NCBI RefSeq assembly: GCF_900129885.1
Contig: NZ_FQXE01000005.1
Span: 1 to 64,000 of the forward strand
Reading direction: 5' to 3'
DNA from: Pollutimonas bauzanensis
GTDB taxonomy: Bacteria > Pseudomonadota > Gammaproteobacteria > Burkholderiales > Burkholderiaceae_B
Length of the DNA stretch: 64,000 nucleotides
A program made the translations under genes and the position numbers. Numbering within the stretch: the stretch's first letter is position 1; every line of letters begins with the position of its first letter. A model generated the notes under the pieces. That model saw only the letters and a list, made by a program, of their open reading frames with translations, was not told the DNA's origin and made no database searches. This document shows, in pieces, positions 7,666 through 16,794 of this stretch.

Positions 7666-8805
7666 ATGCAACCTGTCTTGCCCGCTTTCCTGATCGCCCG
7701 CTGGCTGCTCGTGCTGGTGGTGCTGGCAGGGCTGTACTTTCTTAGCGGTTTTCTGGTGCCGGTGCTGGCGGCGGTGATCATCGGCCTGGCCAGCTGGCTG
7801 CTGTATCAGCGCCTGCTGCGGCGCTGCCATGGGCACACCGCGCTGGCCGCGTCTCTTGCCTTGGTCATCGTCATCCTGGTGCTGATCGTGCCGCTGTCGC
7901 TGGCGCTGACCTATGCGATCCAGGAGGCCAGCAGCTTCATCGCGTGGGCGGTGGCGGCCAATCGCAACGGCATGCCCACGCCCGCCTGGATCGAAGCCCT
8001 GCCGCTGGTGGGTGAGCGCCTGGCCGAGTATTGGGCCACTTACCTGGGCGAACCGCACGCGCTTGGCGAGGTGGTGCAAGTGGTCAGCGGCGAGCATCTG
8101 GGCAATATTTACCGCATGCTGCTGACGGCGACCGGCGATATATTCCGCCTGTTGCTGACTGTCGTGTTCATGCTGATCACGCTATTTTTCGTCTACAAGG
8201 ACGGCATACGCATCCTGGGCCAGCTGGACATCGTGGGCGAGCGCGTTCTGCCCACGCGCTGGCAGCGCTTCTCGCGCGTGGTGCCGGCGACGATCAACTC
8301 CACGGTGACCGGCATGGGCCTGATCGCGCTGGGCGAGGGCGTCGTGCTGGGCGTCGCTTATTGGGTGGCGGGCGTGCCCTCGCCGGTGCTGCTGGGGGTG
8401 GTGACGGGCTTCATGGCCCTGATTCCCGGCGGCGCGCCGCTGTCCTTTTCGCTGGTTTCGCTTTACCTGGTGGGTTCGGGGCATGGGATGGCGGGCCTGG
8501 GCCTGTTCCTCTGGGGCACGATAGAGCTGTTCATCGTCGACAAGACATTGCGGCCGCGGCTGGTGGGCGGCCCGGTCAAGCTGCCTTTCCTGCCCACTTT
8601 CTTCGGGCTGATAGGCGGCGTCAAGACCATGGGGCTGGTGGGGCTGTTCATCGGCCCCGTGCTCATGGCGCTGCTGGTGGCGATATGGCGCGAGTGGATA
8701 CTCGAGGAAAAAGAAGACGCCCGGGCAGCGGATGCGCCGGCCCTGGGCGATTCCAGCGCGCAGGAGCCCGTCGTGGCGCCGCGGCGGGTCCAGCGGCGCC
8801 GCTAG
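7666..8805 (+). CDS. AI-2E family transporter (PerM/YdiK-like inner-membrane permease)
   Basis: A roughly 379-residue polytopic inner-membrane protein of the AI-2E exporter/PerM family. Paired hydrophobic helices lie at the N-terminus (LVLVVLAGLYFLSGFLVPVL and AALAVIIGL-type stretches), and further helices fill the C-terminal half. The family motif region FLPTFFGLIGGVKTMGLVGLFIGPVLMALL is near the C-terminus. Members are proposed to export small molecules or to work as Na+/H+ antiporters; the true substrate is unknown. An in-frame TTG at 7642 could add eight residues, but neither start has a strong ribosome-binding site. The C-terminal 40 residues are charged and cytoplasmic. It stands alone between the zinc receptor and the convergent efe/SDR operon. 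Confidence 0.87.
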   Translation: MQPVLPAFLIARWLLVLVVLAGLYFLSGFLVPVLAAVIIGLASWLLYQRLLRRCHGHTALAASLALVIVILVLIVPLSLALTYAIQEASSFIAWAVAANRNGMPTPAWIEALPLVGERLAEYWATYLGEPHALGEVVQVVSGEHLGNIYRMLLTATGDIFRLLLTVVFMLITLFFVYKDGIRILGQLDIVGERVLPTRWQRFSRVVPATINSTVTGMGLIALGEGVVLGVAYWVAGVPSPVLLGVVTGFMALIPGGAPLSFSLVSLYLVGSGHGMAGLGLFLWGTIELFIVDKTLRPRLVGGPVKLPFLPTFFGLIGGVKTMGLVGLFIGPVLMALLVAIWREWILEEKEDARAADAPALGDSSAQEPVVAPRRVQRRR

Positions 8806-8827
8806 CGCCGGGCCGCGGCTTGAACGC

Positions 8828-9622
8828 CTAGGCGATGGTATCGACCACGCCGCCATCTACCCTGAGCGCCGCGCCGGTGGTGGCCGAGGCCTGTGGCGAT
8901 GCGGCATAGACGACCAGGTTGGCGACTTCTTCCACGCTCGCGGCGCGCTGGATGATGGAACTGGGGCGATTCTTCATGACAAAGGCGGCGGCGGTTTCTT
9001 CCATGGACTGGCCCGAAGCCTGCTGCTCGTCCTTCAGCATGGCCTGCAGGCCCTCCGACAGGGTCGGGCCGGGCAGGATGGCATTGACGGTGACACCCGT
9101 GCCGGCGACGCGCTTGGCCAGGCCGCGGGAAATCGAAAGGACCGCTGTCTTGGTGAAGCCGTAGTGGATCATGTCGGCCGGGATGTTCAGCCCCGACTCG
9201 GAGGACAGGAACAGCACTCGGCCCCATTGGCGCTGCACCATGCCCGGCAGATAAGCGCGCGACAGCCTTACGCCCGACATCACATTCACTTCGAAGAAAC
9301 GCAGCCATTCCGCATCCGGGATCTCGAAGAAATCCTGCGGCCCATAGATGCCGACGTTGTTGACCAGAATGTCGGCCGAGGGCTGTGCCGCCAGCAATGC
9401 GGCGCAGCCCTCGGCCGTGCCGACATCGGCCGCGACGCCGCGCGGGCGCGCCTGGCCGGCTTCCGAAGCCAGGGCGGCGACGGCGCTGTCCACGTCCGCC
9501 TGCTTGCGGCCATTCACCACCACCTGGGCGCCGGCCTGCGCCAGGCCCTTGGCGATGGCGTAGCCGATGCCGGATGTGGAGCCCGTGACGATGGCGGTCT
9601 TGCCCGAGAGATCGATCTGCAT
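8828..9622 (-). CDS. SDR-family oxidoreductase at the 3' end of the efe operon
   Basis: A 264-residue classical short-chain dehydrogenase. It shows the cofactor motif TGSTSGIG (residues 14-21), NNVG, the catalytic Ser in SSES and the YGFTK (YxxxK) active-site pair, and a normal C-terminus ending in DGG. The start is supported by AAGGATACGCTC before the ATG. It begins only 17 bp after the stop of the EfeO-type gene and points the same way, so it is probably cotranscribed with efeUOB. An SDR is not a standard part of that system. The substrate is unknown. Confidence 0.88.
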   Translation of the reverse strand: MQIDLSGKTAIVTGSTSGIGYAIAKGLAQAGAQVVVNGRKQADVDSAVAALASEAGQARPRGVAADVGTAEGCAALLAAQPSADILVNNVGIYGPQDFFEIPDAEWLRFFEVNVMSGVRLSRAYLPGMVQRQWGRVLFLSSESGLNIPADMIHYGFTKTAVLSISRGLAKRVAGTGVTVNAILPGPTLSEGLQAMLKDEQQASGQSMEETAAAFVMKNRPSSIIQRAASVEEVANLVVYAASPQASATTGAALRVDGGVVDTIA

Positions 9623-9639
9623 GAGCGTATCCTTTTAGG

Positions 9640-10485
9640 TCAGTTCAGGCCCATCATACCGCGCAGCTTGGACAGATCTTCGGCCAGGACATTGACCCTG
9701 CCCGCCAGCAGCTTGCGGTCCGCATCGTTGAGCTTTGAGTAAGTCTCGAAGCCGCCGTCGGCCGTCCTGTACTTGGCCAGGGTATCGAACACCGTCTTGA
9801 AGTTGGCATCCACCTTGCCGGAAAAGGCCTTGTCTTCCTTGGCAACCAGCGGACGCAGCAGCTCGACTATCTTGTAGGCCCCTTTGAAATTGGCCTGGAA
9901 GTCCCATAGATCGGTGTGGCTGTAGCGGTCCTCTTCGCCGGAGATTTTGGTGGCGGCCACTTCCTCCATCAGCACCGCGGCCCCGCCCACCACCTTTTCC
10001 GGCGGGAAGGTCAGGCCGGCCAGCCGTTTCTGCAGTTCCAGCACGTCAGCCATCAGCTTATCGGCCACCGGACCGAGATCTTGGGCGCTGTTTTGCTCCC
10101 ACAAGCCATATTCAATCCGGTGAAAGCCGGTGAAGCCGGGGTCTTTTTCGGCCTTCTCGTGGTCGTCGGCACGCGAGTCTATCGCCGCGTCCAGGTCGCT
10201 GAACAATTCAGCGACGGGTTCAATGCGTTCATAGCTCATCCGCGTGGGAGCGAAGAGCTGCTTGGCCTTGTCGACCTCGCCCGCCTTCACGGCGCTGGTG
10301 AAGCTGCGCGTGTCCGCCACCAGTTTGCGCACGTTCTCGGCCACATAGATTTTGTAGTCGGAGAGCGGGCCGACCAGATCGAGCGGCGAGACCGCCGCAA
10401 ACGAGTGGGCGGTGTACAGGCCGATGGCGCCGGCGGCGAGGGCGGCGAGAAAACGGCGGCGAGTCTGCGTGGTCATGTCTTTCAT
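9640..10485 (-). CDS. efeM: EfeO/EfeM-type imelysin-like periplasmic protein without cupredoxin domain
   Basis: A 281-residue periplasmic protein of the EfeM/EfeO (M75-like) family. An N-terminal twin-arginine-like leader ([13 protein letters not shown]) precedes the all-helical domain. The family HxxE metal motif is visible as [10 protein letters not shown] (His122, Glu125). Unlike the second EfeO in this operon it has no N-terminal cupredoxin domain, which defines the EfeM form. In iron uptake such proteins are thought to bind ferrous or ferric iron and hand it to EfeU. It is the fourth gene after efeU, efeO and efeB, with a 31-bp gap to efeB. Symbol is by family type. Confidence 0.88.
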   Translation of the reverse strand: MKDMTTQTRRRFLAALAAGAIGLYTAHSFAAVSPLDLVGPLSDYKIYVAENVRKLVADTRSFTSAVKAGEVDKAKQLFAPTRMSYERIEPVAELFSDLDAAIDSRADDHEKAEKDPGFTGFHRIEYGLWEQNSAQDLGPVADKLMADVLELQKRLAGLTFPPEKVVGGAAVLMEEVAATKISGEEDRYSHTDLWDFQANFKGAYKIVELLRPLVAKEDKAFSGKVDANFKTVFDTLAKYRTADGGFETYSKLNDADRKLLAGRVNVLAEDLSKLRGMMGLN

Positions 10486-10516
10486 AGGTGCCTCGTTCGT
10501 TGGGTTTGGGTTTGCT

Positions 10517-11851
10517 TCAGGCGGGGCGGCCGCTTTCCATCAATGTCCGGCCGAGCCAGTCGCGCTCGTCCCGCACGCCCGGCAGGGTGAAGAAAAAGCC
10601 GCCGCCTATCGGCTTGATGTATTCCTCCAGCGGCTCGCCGTCCAGGCGCTTCTGTACGGTGATGAAGCCCTGTTCAAGGTCGGCCTGATAACAGATGAAT
10701 AGCAGTCCCATTTCGAGCTGGCCCGATCTGGTGACGCCATTGGAATAGTTGAAGGGCCGGCGCAGCATCAGGTTGGCTTGCGATGCCGGCGTGCGCGGGT
10801 TGGCCAGGCGAATGTGCGCATCCAGGGGAGTGCGCTTGCCTTCCGGGTCCAGTTCGTAGTCGGGCACATCGTGCTCGGTGTGGCCGCGGTCCAGGGGCGC
10901 GCCGCTGGCCTTGGCGCGGCCGAAGATGGCTTCCTGCTCCTGCAGCGGGGTGCGGTCCCAGCGCTCCACGAAGTTGCGGATGATGCGCACCGCCTGGTAG
11001 CTGCCGTTGACGGCCCAGGCGGGCTCGCCGCTGCCGGCTTGCACCCAGACGATGCGCTCCATCAGTTTGGCGTCGGCGGAATCGGGATTGGCCGAGCCGT
11101 CCCGGAAGCCCAGATAATTGCGCGCGCTTTCGGTCGGCTGGCCCGGCACGGCAGGTATGGCCGGCACGGTGCCTTCCTGTTTCCAGCGCAGCAGCAACAG
11201 GCCCGGCGTGTTCTTGATGATGTCGCGCAGCGCGTGGATATTCGCGTCGGGGGTGTTGGCGCAGAATTGCAGCGAGAGATCGCCATGGCACAGCGCGGCA
11301 TCGAGGGCGTCGTTGGGATGGGCCTGCATGGTCAGCAGGTGGCGCGGCTTGTGGGGGCCCAGGCCGAAGCGCTCGTCAAAAAGCGTCGCTCCCGCCGAGA
11401 CTGTGACGGTAAGCCCGTCGGGTTGCACCACCGGCCCGAGGATGCCCGAGCCGGCCGGCGGCAGCCTGGGGTCGAGGTCCGGCTGGGCGCCGCCCTGGGT
11501 AAGGAAAACCATGCGCTCGGTCAGCGTGCGGAACAATTGTTCGAGTTCGGCGCGGTCCTGGGCCAGCACATCGAAGGCGGCGACCATGCCCGCAGTGGGG
11601 CGCGGCGTGACGATGCCGGCCTGATGCAGCCCATGGAAGGGCACGCGGTCCTGGGTGTGGGTGCTTTGCGGCGCATCGGTGACTTGCGCGTCCGGTGCCG
11701 GCGCTCCGGGATCGCCGGGCGTGGCGGCGCGGGCGGCCGCCGGCAGGCCGGCAAGCGCGGCGCCTGCCGCGCCCAGGCCGCCCAGCATGCGGCGCCTTTG
11801 CGGCGAAACCGGACGGGCCGGCGGGGAAGGCGTATGGCGCTTTTCTTTCAT
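10517..11851 (-). CDS. efeB: EfeB, Dyp-type heme peroxidase / deferrochelatase, Tat-exported
   Basis: A 444-residue Dyp-type peroxidase. The leader [19 protein letters not shown] is a twin-arginine signal, as expected for a heme protein folded before export. The Dyp signature GFRDGSAN (residues 248-255, catalytic Asp251) and the proximal heme His346 in [10 protein letters not shown] are present. In the EfeUOB system EfeB acts in the periplasm, oxidising ferrous iron or extracting iron from heme. It starts 12 bp after the efeO stop in the same operon. Length and domain order match the family. Confidence 0.95.
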   Translation of the reverse strand: MKEKRHTPSPPARPVSPQRRRMLGGLGAAGAALAGLPAAARAATPGDPGAPAPDAQVTDAPQSTHTQDRVPFHGLHQAGIVTPRPTAGMVAAFDVLAQDRAELEQLFRTLTERMVFLTQGGAQPDLDPRLPPAGSGILGPVVQPDGLTVTVSAGATLFDERFGLGPHKPRHLLTMQAHPNDALDAALCHGDLSLQFCANTPDANIHALRDIIKNTPGLLLLRWKQEGTVPAIPAVPGQPTESARNYLGFRDGSANPDSADAKLMERIVWVQAGSGEPAWAVNGSYQAVRIIRNFVERWDRTPLQEQEAIFGRAKASGAPLDRGHTEHDVPDYELDPEGKRTPLDAHIRLANPRTPASQANLMLRRPFNYSNGVTRSGQLEMGLLFICYQADLEQGFITVQKRLDGEPLEEYIKPIGGGFFFTLPGVRDERDWLGRTLMESGRPA

Positions 11852-11863
11852 GGCGTTACCTGT

Positions 11864-13039
11864 TCAGTCGAGTCCCAGCGCCGCATTGACCTTGGCGACT
11901 TCCTGGGCCAGCGCGCGCACGGGTTCGGCCAGCGCGCTGCGCTGCGCCTGGTTCAGGGCGGCGTCCGTCGGGCCCTGGCCTGCGCGGTGGGAGCCCAGCG
12001 CTGCGTCCAGGGCGGCGAAGCGCTGGTCGATGTCCTGCTGGAGCCCGGGCGCGGCCTTGGCCAGCAGCGGCGCAAGCAGGTCGGAGATTTTCTTGGTGCC
12101 GTCGAACGTGCCCCGCAGATTGTCGAGTTCGGCCCGGCTGTAGTCGCCCGCGCCGTCCGCCGACAGGCGGTCGGCGACGCGCTGCAGCAGCTTGCTTGCC
12201 GAGCCGGCAAGCTGAGCGGGCTGGAGGTTCAGGCTGCGCAGCCTTTCCTTGAGCGTACCGATGTCGGCCAACAGTTGTTCGGCCGCGGGATCCAGCGCGT
12301 TTGTGCTGTTTTGCCCGAACAGCGCATATTCGATGCGATGAAAGCCGGTAAAGCCCGGATCGGCCTCGCGCTTCTCGAAGTATTGGGCGGGAGCGTTGAG
12401 GCGCGTATCGAGATCCGCAAAAAGGGCGGCCACCGGCTCGATGCGGGCGTAAGCCTGGTGCGCGGGCGCATACAGCTCCCGGGCCTGCTGCAGGTCGCCG
12501 GCCTTGACCGCCTGCGCCAGGCTGCCAGCCGCATCCGCCAGCGCGTCGGATTCCAGCGCCAGGAATACCTTGTATTCGGCCAGCGCGCCGATGTAGTTCA
12601 CCAGCGACGGACGCGCCGCTTCAGCCTGGGATGCGCTGGACGGCGTCACATGCAGTTTGCCGCGGGGATTGCTCAACAGCCCGCAGGTGATGTCGAAGGT
12701 GCCTGGCTGCAGTTTCACTGTCATGGTTTGCGAAAAGCCCGGGGCGATATTTTCGCGCTCCTCGACCACCATCACGCCGTCGAGAATCTCCCATTCGAGC
12801 GCGCGGTCCGACTGGTTGACGATGGTGAAGGTGGTGCGCCCCGCGGGCACGGAGATTTCGTTGGGTTCGCAGGCCTTGCCCTTGATGGTGACCGTCACCG
12901 CGTTATCGGCCGCCCGGGGCGGCGCTTTCCTGGCGGTTTCGGAGGCATACCAGAACGCGCCAAGGGCTATGACCACCAGCAGGGCGGAGGCGGCCACTGC
13001 GATGCGCATGAGGCGGGGCGATTTTGAAGACGGCGACAT
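11864..13039 (-). CDS. efeO: EfeO, iron-uptake protein with cupredoxin and imelysin-like domains
   Basis: A 391-residue EfeO. It begins with an N-terminal membrane anchor or signal segment (IAVAASALLVVIALGAFWYA). A cupredoxin-like domain follows at about residues 45-132, including Cys57 (KACEPNEI) and Cys119 (DITCG). The M75-like helical domain carries the motif GFHRIEYALF (His234, Glu237). The cupredoxin domain is thought to help oxidise Fe(II) and the helical domain to bind iron for delivery to EfeU. The ATG at 13039 is chosen because it begins the membrane segment 10 bp after the efeU stop. It shares the HRIEY core with the second EfeO-type protein downstream. Confidence 0.94.
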   Translation of the reverse strand: MSPSSKSPRLMRIAVAASALLVVIALGAFWYASETARKAPPRAADNAVTVTIKGKACEPNEISVPAGRTTFTIVNQSDRALEWEILDGVMVVEERENIAPGFSQTMTVKLQPGTFDITCGLLSNPRGKLHVTPSSASQAEAARPSLVNYIGALAEYKVFLALESDALADAAGSLAQAVKAGDLQQARELYAPAHQAYARIEPVAALFADLDTRLNAPAQYFEKREADPGFTGFHRIEYALFGQNSTNALDPAAEQLLADIGTLKERLRSLNLQPAQLAGSASKLLQRVADRLSADGAGDYSRAELDNLRGTFDGTKKISDLLAPLLAKAAPGLQQDIDQRFAALDAALGSHRAGQGPTDAALNQAQRSALAEPVRALAQEVAKVNAALGLD

Positions 13040-13049
13040 CGGAAACCTT

Positions 13050-13886
13050 TCAGCTTTCAGCGGCTTGTTGCAGTGTGGGGCGCGCCTGCATGGGGCGCAG
13101 GAAGAAGAACAGGCTGCAAACCAGGAAGGCCAGGTAGACCAGGACTTCCCCCAGCACCGGCGTGGCCTGGTAGCCCAGCAGGCCCGACAGCACAGCGCCG
13201 ACGGGGCTGTCGATGGGCAGCGTGCCGCTCGCATCGAAGACGACTTGCTGCAGATGATTCCAGACGCCGGCCTCGTGCAGCTTGCGCAGCACCCCGGACA
13301 GCAGACCCGCCGCGACCAGCAGAATGAACATGCCGGTGAGCCGGAAGAAGCGGCGCAGGTCCAGCCGCAAGCTGCCCGAATACAAGCCGTAGCCGATAGC
13401 CACCGCGACCGCGACGCCGGCCAGCGCGCCCGCCGGCGCTTCCCAGCCCTTGCTTTGCTGGAACACGGCGAGCAGGAAAAATACCGATTCCAGGCCTTCG
13501 CGCGCCACGGCGAGGAACACCATGCCGATCAGGGCCCAGGCCTGGCCGCCGGTATGCGCCAGCGCCTGGTCGATGGAGGCGTGCAGCTGCCCCTTGATCG
13601 AACGCGCGGCCTTGCGCATCCAGAACACCATGGAGGTCAGCAGCACGACAGCCACCAGGCCGACCAGGCCTTCGAAGAGTTCCTGCTGTTTTTGCGGAAA
13701 TTCGGCCGCGAATAATTGCAGCCCGGCCCCGACGAACAGCGACAGCGCCGCCGCCAGCAGCACGCCGACCCAGACGGCCGGCATCAGGCTGGAACGACCG
13801 CTTTTTTGTAGGTAACCGGCGACAATGCCGACGATGAGCGCGGCTTCGATACCTTCGCGCAACATGATGAGGAAAGGGATAAGCAC
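13050..13886 (-). CDS. efeU: EfeU, FTR1-family iron permease
   Basis: A 278-residue inner-membrane permease of the FTR1/OFeT family with about seven hydrophobic helices. Both family REXXE iron motifs are visible: REGIE at residues 10-14 in the first helix and REGLE at 129-133. It would carry iron delivered by EfeO/EfeB into the cytoplasm. It is the first gene of the leftward efe operon. A Fur box lies about 90 bp upstream at 13976-13994, so expression is probably repressed by iron. Confidence 0.95.
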   Translation of the reverse strand: MLIPFLIMLREGIEAALIVGIVAGYLQKSGRSSLMPAVWVGVLLAAALSLFVGAGLQLFAAEFPQKQQELFEGLVGLVAVVLLTSMVFWMRKAARSIKGQLHASIDQALAHTGGQAWALIGMVFLAVAREGLESVFFLLAVFQQSKGWEAPAGALAGVAVAVAIGYGLYSGSLRLDLRRFFRLTGMFILLVAAGLLSGVLRKLHEAGVWNHLQQVVFDASGTLPIDSPVGAVLSGLLGYQATPVLGEVLVYLAFLVCSLFFFLRPMQARPTLQQAAES

Positions 13887-13975
13887 TGCGCTTCCTAAGC
13901 AGAAAAAACGCCCCCCGCAGTCGCGACAAGCGCGCTATCTGCGCTTGCTGGAGGCAGGGCTACTATACCACCGCC

Positions 13976-13994
13976 GAGAATGAGAATCAATTCT
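13976..13994. promoter_or_regulatory. Fur box upstream of efeU
   Basis: GAGAATGAGAATCAATTCT agrees with the 19-bp consensus GATAATGATAATCATTATC at 13 of 19 positions. It lies between efeU (leftward) and the copper genes (rightward). Its distance from efeU fits promoter overlap; an effect on the rightward genes is also possible. Confidence 0.7.
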
Positions 13995-14036
13995 GGCAGG
14001 CCGGCGATATTGGACGACCCATGGGCCCTGTTTGGT

Positions 14037-14042
14037 TATAAT
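14037..14042 (+). promoter_or_regulatory. Perfect -10 hexamer TATAAT ahead of the copper genes
   Basis: TATAAT in a GC-rich context ends 8 bp before the ATG at 14050. If it is used, transcription would start at or next to that ATG, giving a leaderless message, or translation would start further downstream at 14101. No convincing -35 element was identified. Confidence 0.45.
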
Positions 14043-14049
14043 CCGCGGC

Positions 14050-14472
14050 ATGGCGCACCCCAGGCTCTTACGCACACCCGGTTCCAGCAGGCACATCTTG
14101 ATGTGCCTGCTGGTCCTGGCCATGATGCTCCGCGCCCTGATTCCGGCCGGCTATATGCCGGATGCGGCGGCCTTGCGCGACGGCAGGGTCCTGATCACCT
14201 TCTGCACGGTAGGCAGCGGGATTTCCACCGCGTCGCTGGACCTGGGCGATCGCGATGGCAATGCGGCGCACCAGGATGGCGCCGCAAGCGCTTGCCCCTT
14301 TGGCATCCTCGCCCAGCAAGCGTTCGATATGCCCCTGGCCGCGACCGCGGTGGCGCCGGCCGTGGCGCTCGTGGCATGGTCCGCGCCCTTTGCACTGAAC
14401 CCGGCCTTGCTCGCGCCGCAGGCGCCGGGTCCGCCGCTGGGTTCGCGAGCCCCTCCCTTGAACCTCGGTTAA
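14050..14472 (+). CDS. DUF2946-family small membrane/exported protein
   Basis: A 140-residue protein of the DUF2946 type. An N-terminal hydrophobic segment (ILMCLLVLAMMLRALIPAGY) contains the family RALIPAGYMPD motif. A variable middle follows with a Cys (LITFCTVGSG), then His (AAHQDGAA) and a second Cys (ASACPFG), then a second hydrophobic segment. Such proteins are usually encoded with copper genes, as here (YcnI and CopC-CopD follow), and the His/Cys residues may bind copper; the molecular role is not established. The start is uncertain: TTG 14032, ATG 14050 or ATG 14101 are all in frame, and a strong hairpin covers the last one. Confidence 0.75.
   Translation: MAHPRLLRTPGSSRHILMCLLVLAMMLRALIPAGYMPDAAALRDGRVLITFCTVGSGISTASLDLGDRDGNAAHQDGAASACPFGILAQQAFDMPLAATAVAPAVALVAWSAPFALNPALLAPQAPGPPLGSRAPPLNLG
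14084..14113 (+). repeat. Perfect 13-bp stem hairpin over the start of the DUF2946 gene
   Basis: CCAGCAGGCACAT is followed by CTTG and then its exact reverse complement. It lies inside the coding frame (residues 12-21 of the ATG 14050 product), and the in-frame ATG at 14101 is the first base triplet of the right arm. No T-run follows, so it is not a standard terminator. It could limit ribosome access. Confidence 0.6.
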
Positions 14473-14542
14473 TCGTATTTCCTTCTGCCCGCGGCGTCGT
14501 TGCGGGTGGTGTCCGACGATAGATTCCACCGAGGGTTTTTCC

Positions 14543-15049
14543 ATGAATTACTTTTTTGCACGCGCAGCCATGGCCGCTGCCGTCCTGGCGGCCGCGCCCG
14601 CCTTGGCCCACGTCACGCTGGAAACCCGCCAGGCCGCGGTCGGCAGCTATTACAAAGCCGTCCTGCGCGTGCCGCATGGCTGCGCCGGCTCGCCGACGCT
14701 CAAGTTGCGCGTGCGCATTCCGGAAGGCGTGATCGCCGTCAAGCCGCAGCCCAAGGCGGGCTGGGGCCTGGAAACCATCAAGGGCGACTATGCGCAATCC
14801 TATACCTTGCATGGCGCCCAGTCCACGGCCGGCGTGCGGGAAATCGTCTGGAGCGGCAAGCTGCCTGACGAGTATTTCGATGAATTCGTTTTCCAGGCCT
14901 ACCTGACGCCCACGCTGAAAGCCGGCGATACGTTGTATTTCCCGGTGGTGCAGGAATGCGAGCAGGGTGTTGCGCGCTGGATCGACATACCGGTTTCCGG
15001 CAATGCGGACATGCCCGCGCCCGGTCTGAAACTGCTGCCCAAACCCTAA
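14543..15049 (+). CDS. YcnI-family (DUF1775) periplasmic copper-binding protein
   Basis: A 168-residue exported protein of the YcnI/DUF1775 family. The signal peptide ends at PALA, leaving His23 as the first residue of the mature protein (HVTLETRQA). This exposed N-terminal His, with a conserved Trp (for example in VWSG), forms the single-histidine copper site known for YcnI. The C-terminus ends without a membrane anchor. It sits between the DUF2946 and CopC-CopD genes, a common arrangement for copper import or delivery. The symbol is left blank because the copper role is by family. Confidence 0.9.
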   Translation: MNYFFARAAMAAAVLAAAPALAHVTLETRQAAVGSYYKAVLRVPHGCAGSPTLKLRVRIPEGVIAVKPQPKAGWGLETIKGDYAQSYTLHGAQSTAGVREIVWSGKLPDEYFDEFVFQAYLTPTLKAGDTLYFPVVQECEQGVARWIDIPVSGNADMPAPGLKLLPKP

Positions 15050-15117
15050 GCCCTAAGCCATTGAGTCGCGGTTCGCGGCATTCCTGATCGAAAGCCGCAG
15101 GCCGCGGGGAGGTTCTG

Positions 15118-16794
15118 ATGTTCCTGAAAATATCGGGCCTGGGCGCGCGCCGCCGCGCCTGGCGCGGCATCGCGCTGGTCTTGTTCCTGCTGGCGATGGC
15201 CGCCGGCGGGCCGAAGGCTTATGCGCACGCCGCGCTGACCGCGTCCGCGCCGGCCGACGGCGCGGTGCTGGCGGCATTTCCGCGCCAGGCCACGCTGACC
15301 TTCAACGAGCCCGTGTCGCCGCTCATCATCCGTTTGACGGCGCCGGATGGGACGACGCGCACTCTGGATCGTATTGCGCCTGTCGATGACGGCCTGCGCA
15401 TCGATCTTCCGGACGGGGCGCCGCCCGGCACTTATGCCTTGAGCTGGCGCGTGACGTCGGCGGACGGTCATCCGGTGGGCGGCGCCCTGGTGTTCTCGCT
15501 GGGCGCGGCAAGCGCGGCGCCGGCCAGCGCACAAGGCGCCGCGCCTTTGCGCCAGCCGGCGATCTGGCTGGCCAGGCTGGCCCTCTATGCGGCCTTGTTC
15601 TTCGGCGTGGGCGGGGCCATGTCGCGCGCCTGGCTGCCGCAAGCCGCGCGCGGCCGCGCCGCGCAACATGCCCGGCTGGCGGTCTGGCTCGGCCTTGCCG
15701 CGGCGCCGGCGTGCCTGGCCTTGCAAGGTCTGGATGCCCTGGATGCGCCGTGGCGAGCCCTGGCCGCGGCGGCGGTCTGGCAGGCGGCTCTGGGCACGAC
15801 TTATTTCATCACCCTGGCGCTGGCCGTGCTTGCGCTGGCGGCGGCCCGCATCGCGCTGACCGCCAGCGGCGCCGCGGGGATCCGCCTGGCCGCAGGCGTG
15901 GCGGCGCTGCTGCTGGGCCTGGCCTTCGCGGCCAGCGGCCATGCCAGCGCCGCGCCGCCGCAATGGCTGGCTCGCCCCGCCGTGTGGCTGCACACATTGG
16001 CGATCGCCGCCTGGCTGGGTGCGCTGGCGCCTTTGTTCTGGCTGGCGCGCGGCAATGATGCGCGGCTGGCACCGGCGCTGCGCCGGTTTTCCCGGGGCAT
16101 CCGCTGGGTCGTGGCCGCGCTGCTGGGCAGCGGCCTTGCGCTCGCCTGGCTGCAAATCGACGGGCCGGCGTCGCTGTGGGGCAGCGCCTATGGGCGGATA
16201 TTGCTGTGCAAGCTGGCTCTGGTTGCGGTCCTTTTCCTGCTGGCCGGCTGGAACCGCTATCGCCTGACCGCCGCCGCGCTTTCGGGGCAGGATGCGGCCC
16301 GCCTTGCGCTGGGCCGCATCATCAAGCTTGAGGCGGCGCTCGCGCTGTGCGTGCTGGCCGTGGTGGCGCTATGGCGCTTCACGCCGCCGCCGCGGGCCCT
16401 GCACGCCGGCCAGCCGGCGGCGGTTTCCGCCCACTTCCACAGCGCCGCGGCCATGGCGCGCCTGGCGTTTACCGCGGCCAGTGCGGACCGCCCCGGACGG
16501 CTGCAATTGACGCTGAGCGACGCGAACGCGGCGCCATTGCAGGCGCAGGCGGTCAGTGTCGCTTTTTTCAGCCCCGCCCTGGGCATCGAAGCGCTGTCGC
16601 GCCAGGCCAATCCGCTGGGCCCGGGGCAGTGGGAAATCCCCTCCCTGCAATTGCCCGCCGCCGCCCGCTGGACCTTGCGCATCGACATTCTTGTCAGCGA
16701 CTTCGATCGCATCCGGCTCGAAGGCGAGTTGTCCCTGCCTGCCGTGAGCCCGCCATCATCCGATAAAAACCATTCTGGAACGGAGAAGCAATGA
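15118..16794 (+). CDS. CopC-CopD fusion copper resistance/import protein
   Basis: A 558-residue three-part protein. After a signal peptide the mature CopC domain begins with His37 (AHAALTASAPADGAVL). It ends with the second copper ligand set Asp116-x-His118 (SADGHPVGG), the Cu(II) H-D-H pattern. Residues about 145-430 hold a CopD-type membrane domain with roughly eight helices. A soluble tail of about 125 residues (FHSAAAMARLAFTAA onward) resembles FixH/YtkA-like periplasmic domains. The start is preceded by GGGAGGTTCTG. CopD-type proteins move copper across the inner membrane. It is the third gene of the DUF2946-ycnI-copCD run. Confidence 0.9.
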   Translation: MFLKISGLGARRRAWRGIALVLFLLAMAAGGPKAYAHAALTASAPADGAVLAAFPRQATLTFNEPVSPLIIRLTAPDGTTRTLDRIAPVDDGLRIDLPDGAPPGTYALSWRVTSADGHPVGGALVFSLGAASAAPASAQGAAPLRQPAIWLARLALYAALFFGVGGAMSRAWLPQAARGRAAQHARLAVWLGLAAAPACLALQGLDALDAPWRALAAAAVWQAALGTTYFITLALAVLALAAARIALTASGAAGIRLAAGVAALLLGLAFAASGHASAAPPQWLARPAVWLHTLAIAAWLGALAPLFWLARGNDARLAPALRRFSRGIRWVVAALLGSGLALAWLQIDGPASLWGSAYGRILLCKLALVAVLFLLAGWNRYRLTAAALSGQDAARLALGRIIKLEAALALCVLAVVALWRFTPPPRALHAGQPAAVSAHFHSAAAMARLAFTAASADRPGRLQLTLSDANAAPLQAQAVSVAFFSPALGIEALSRQANPLGPGQWEIPSLQLPAAARWTLRIDILVSDFDRIRLEGELSLPAVSPPSSDKNHSGTEKQ

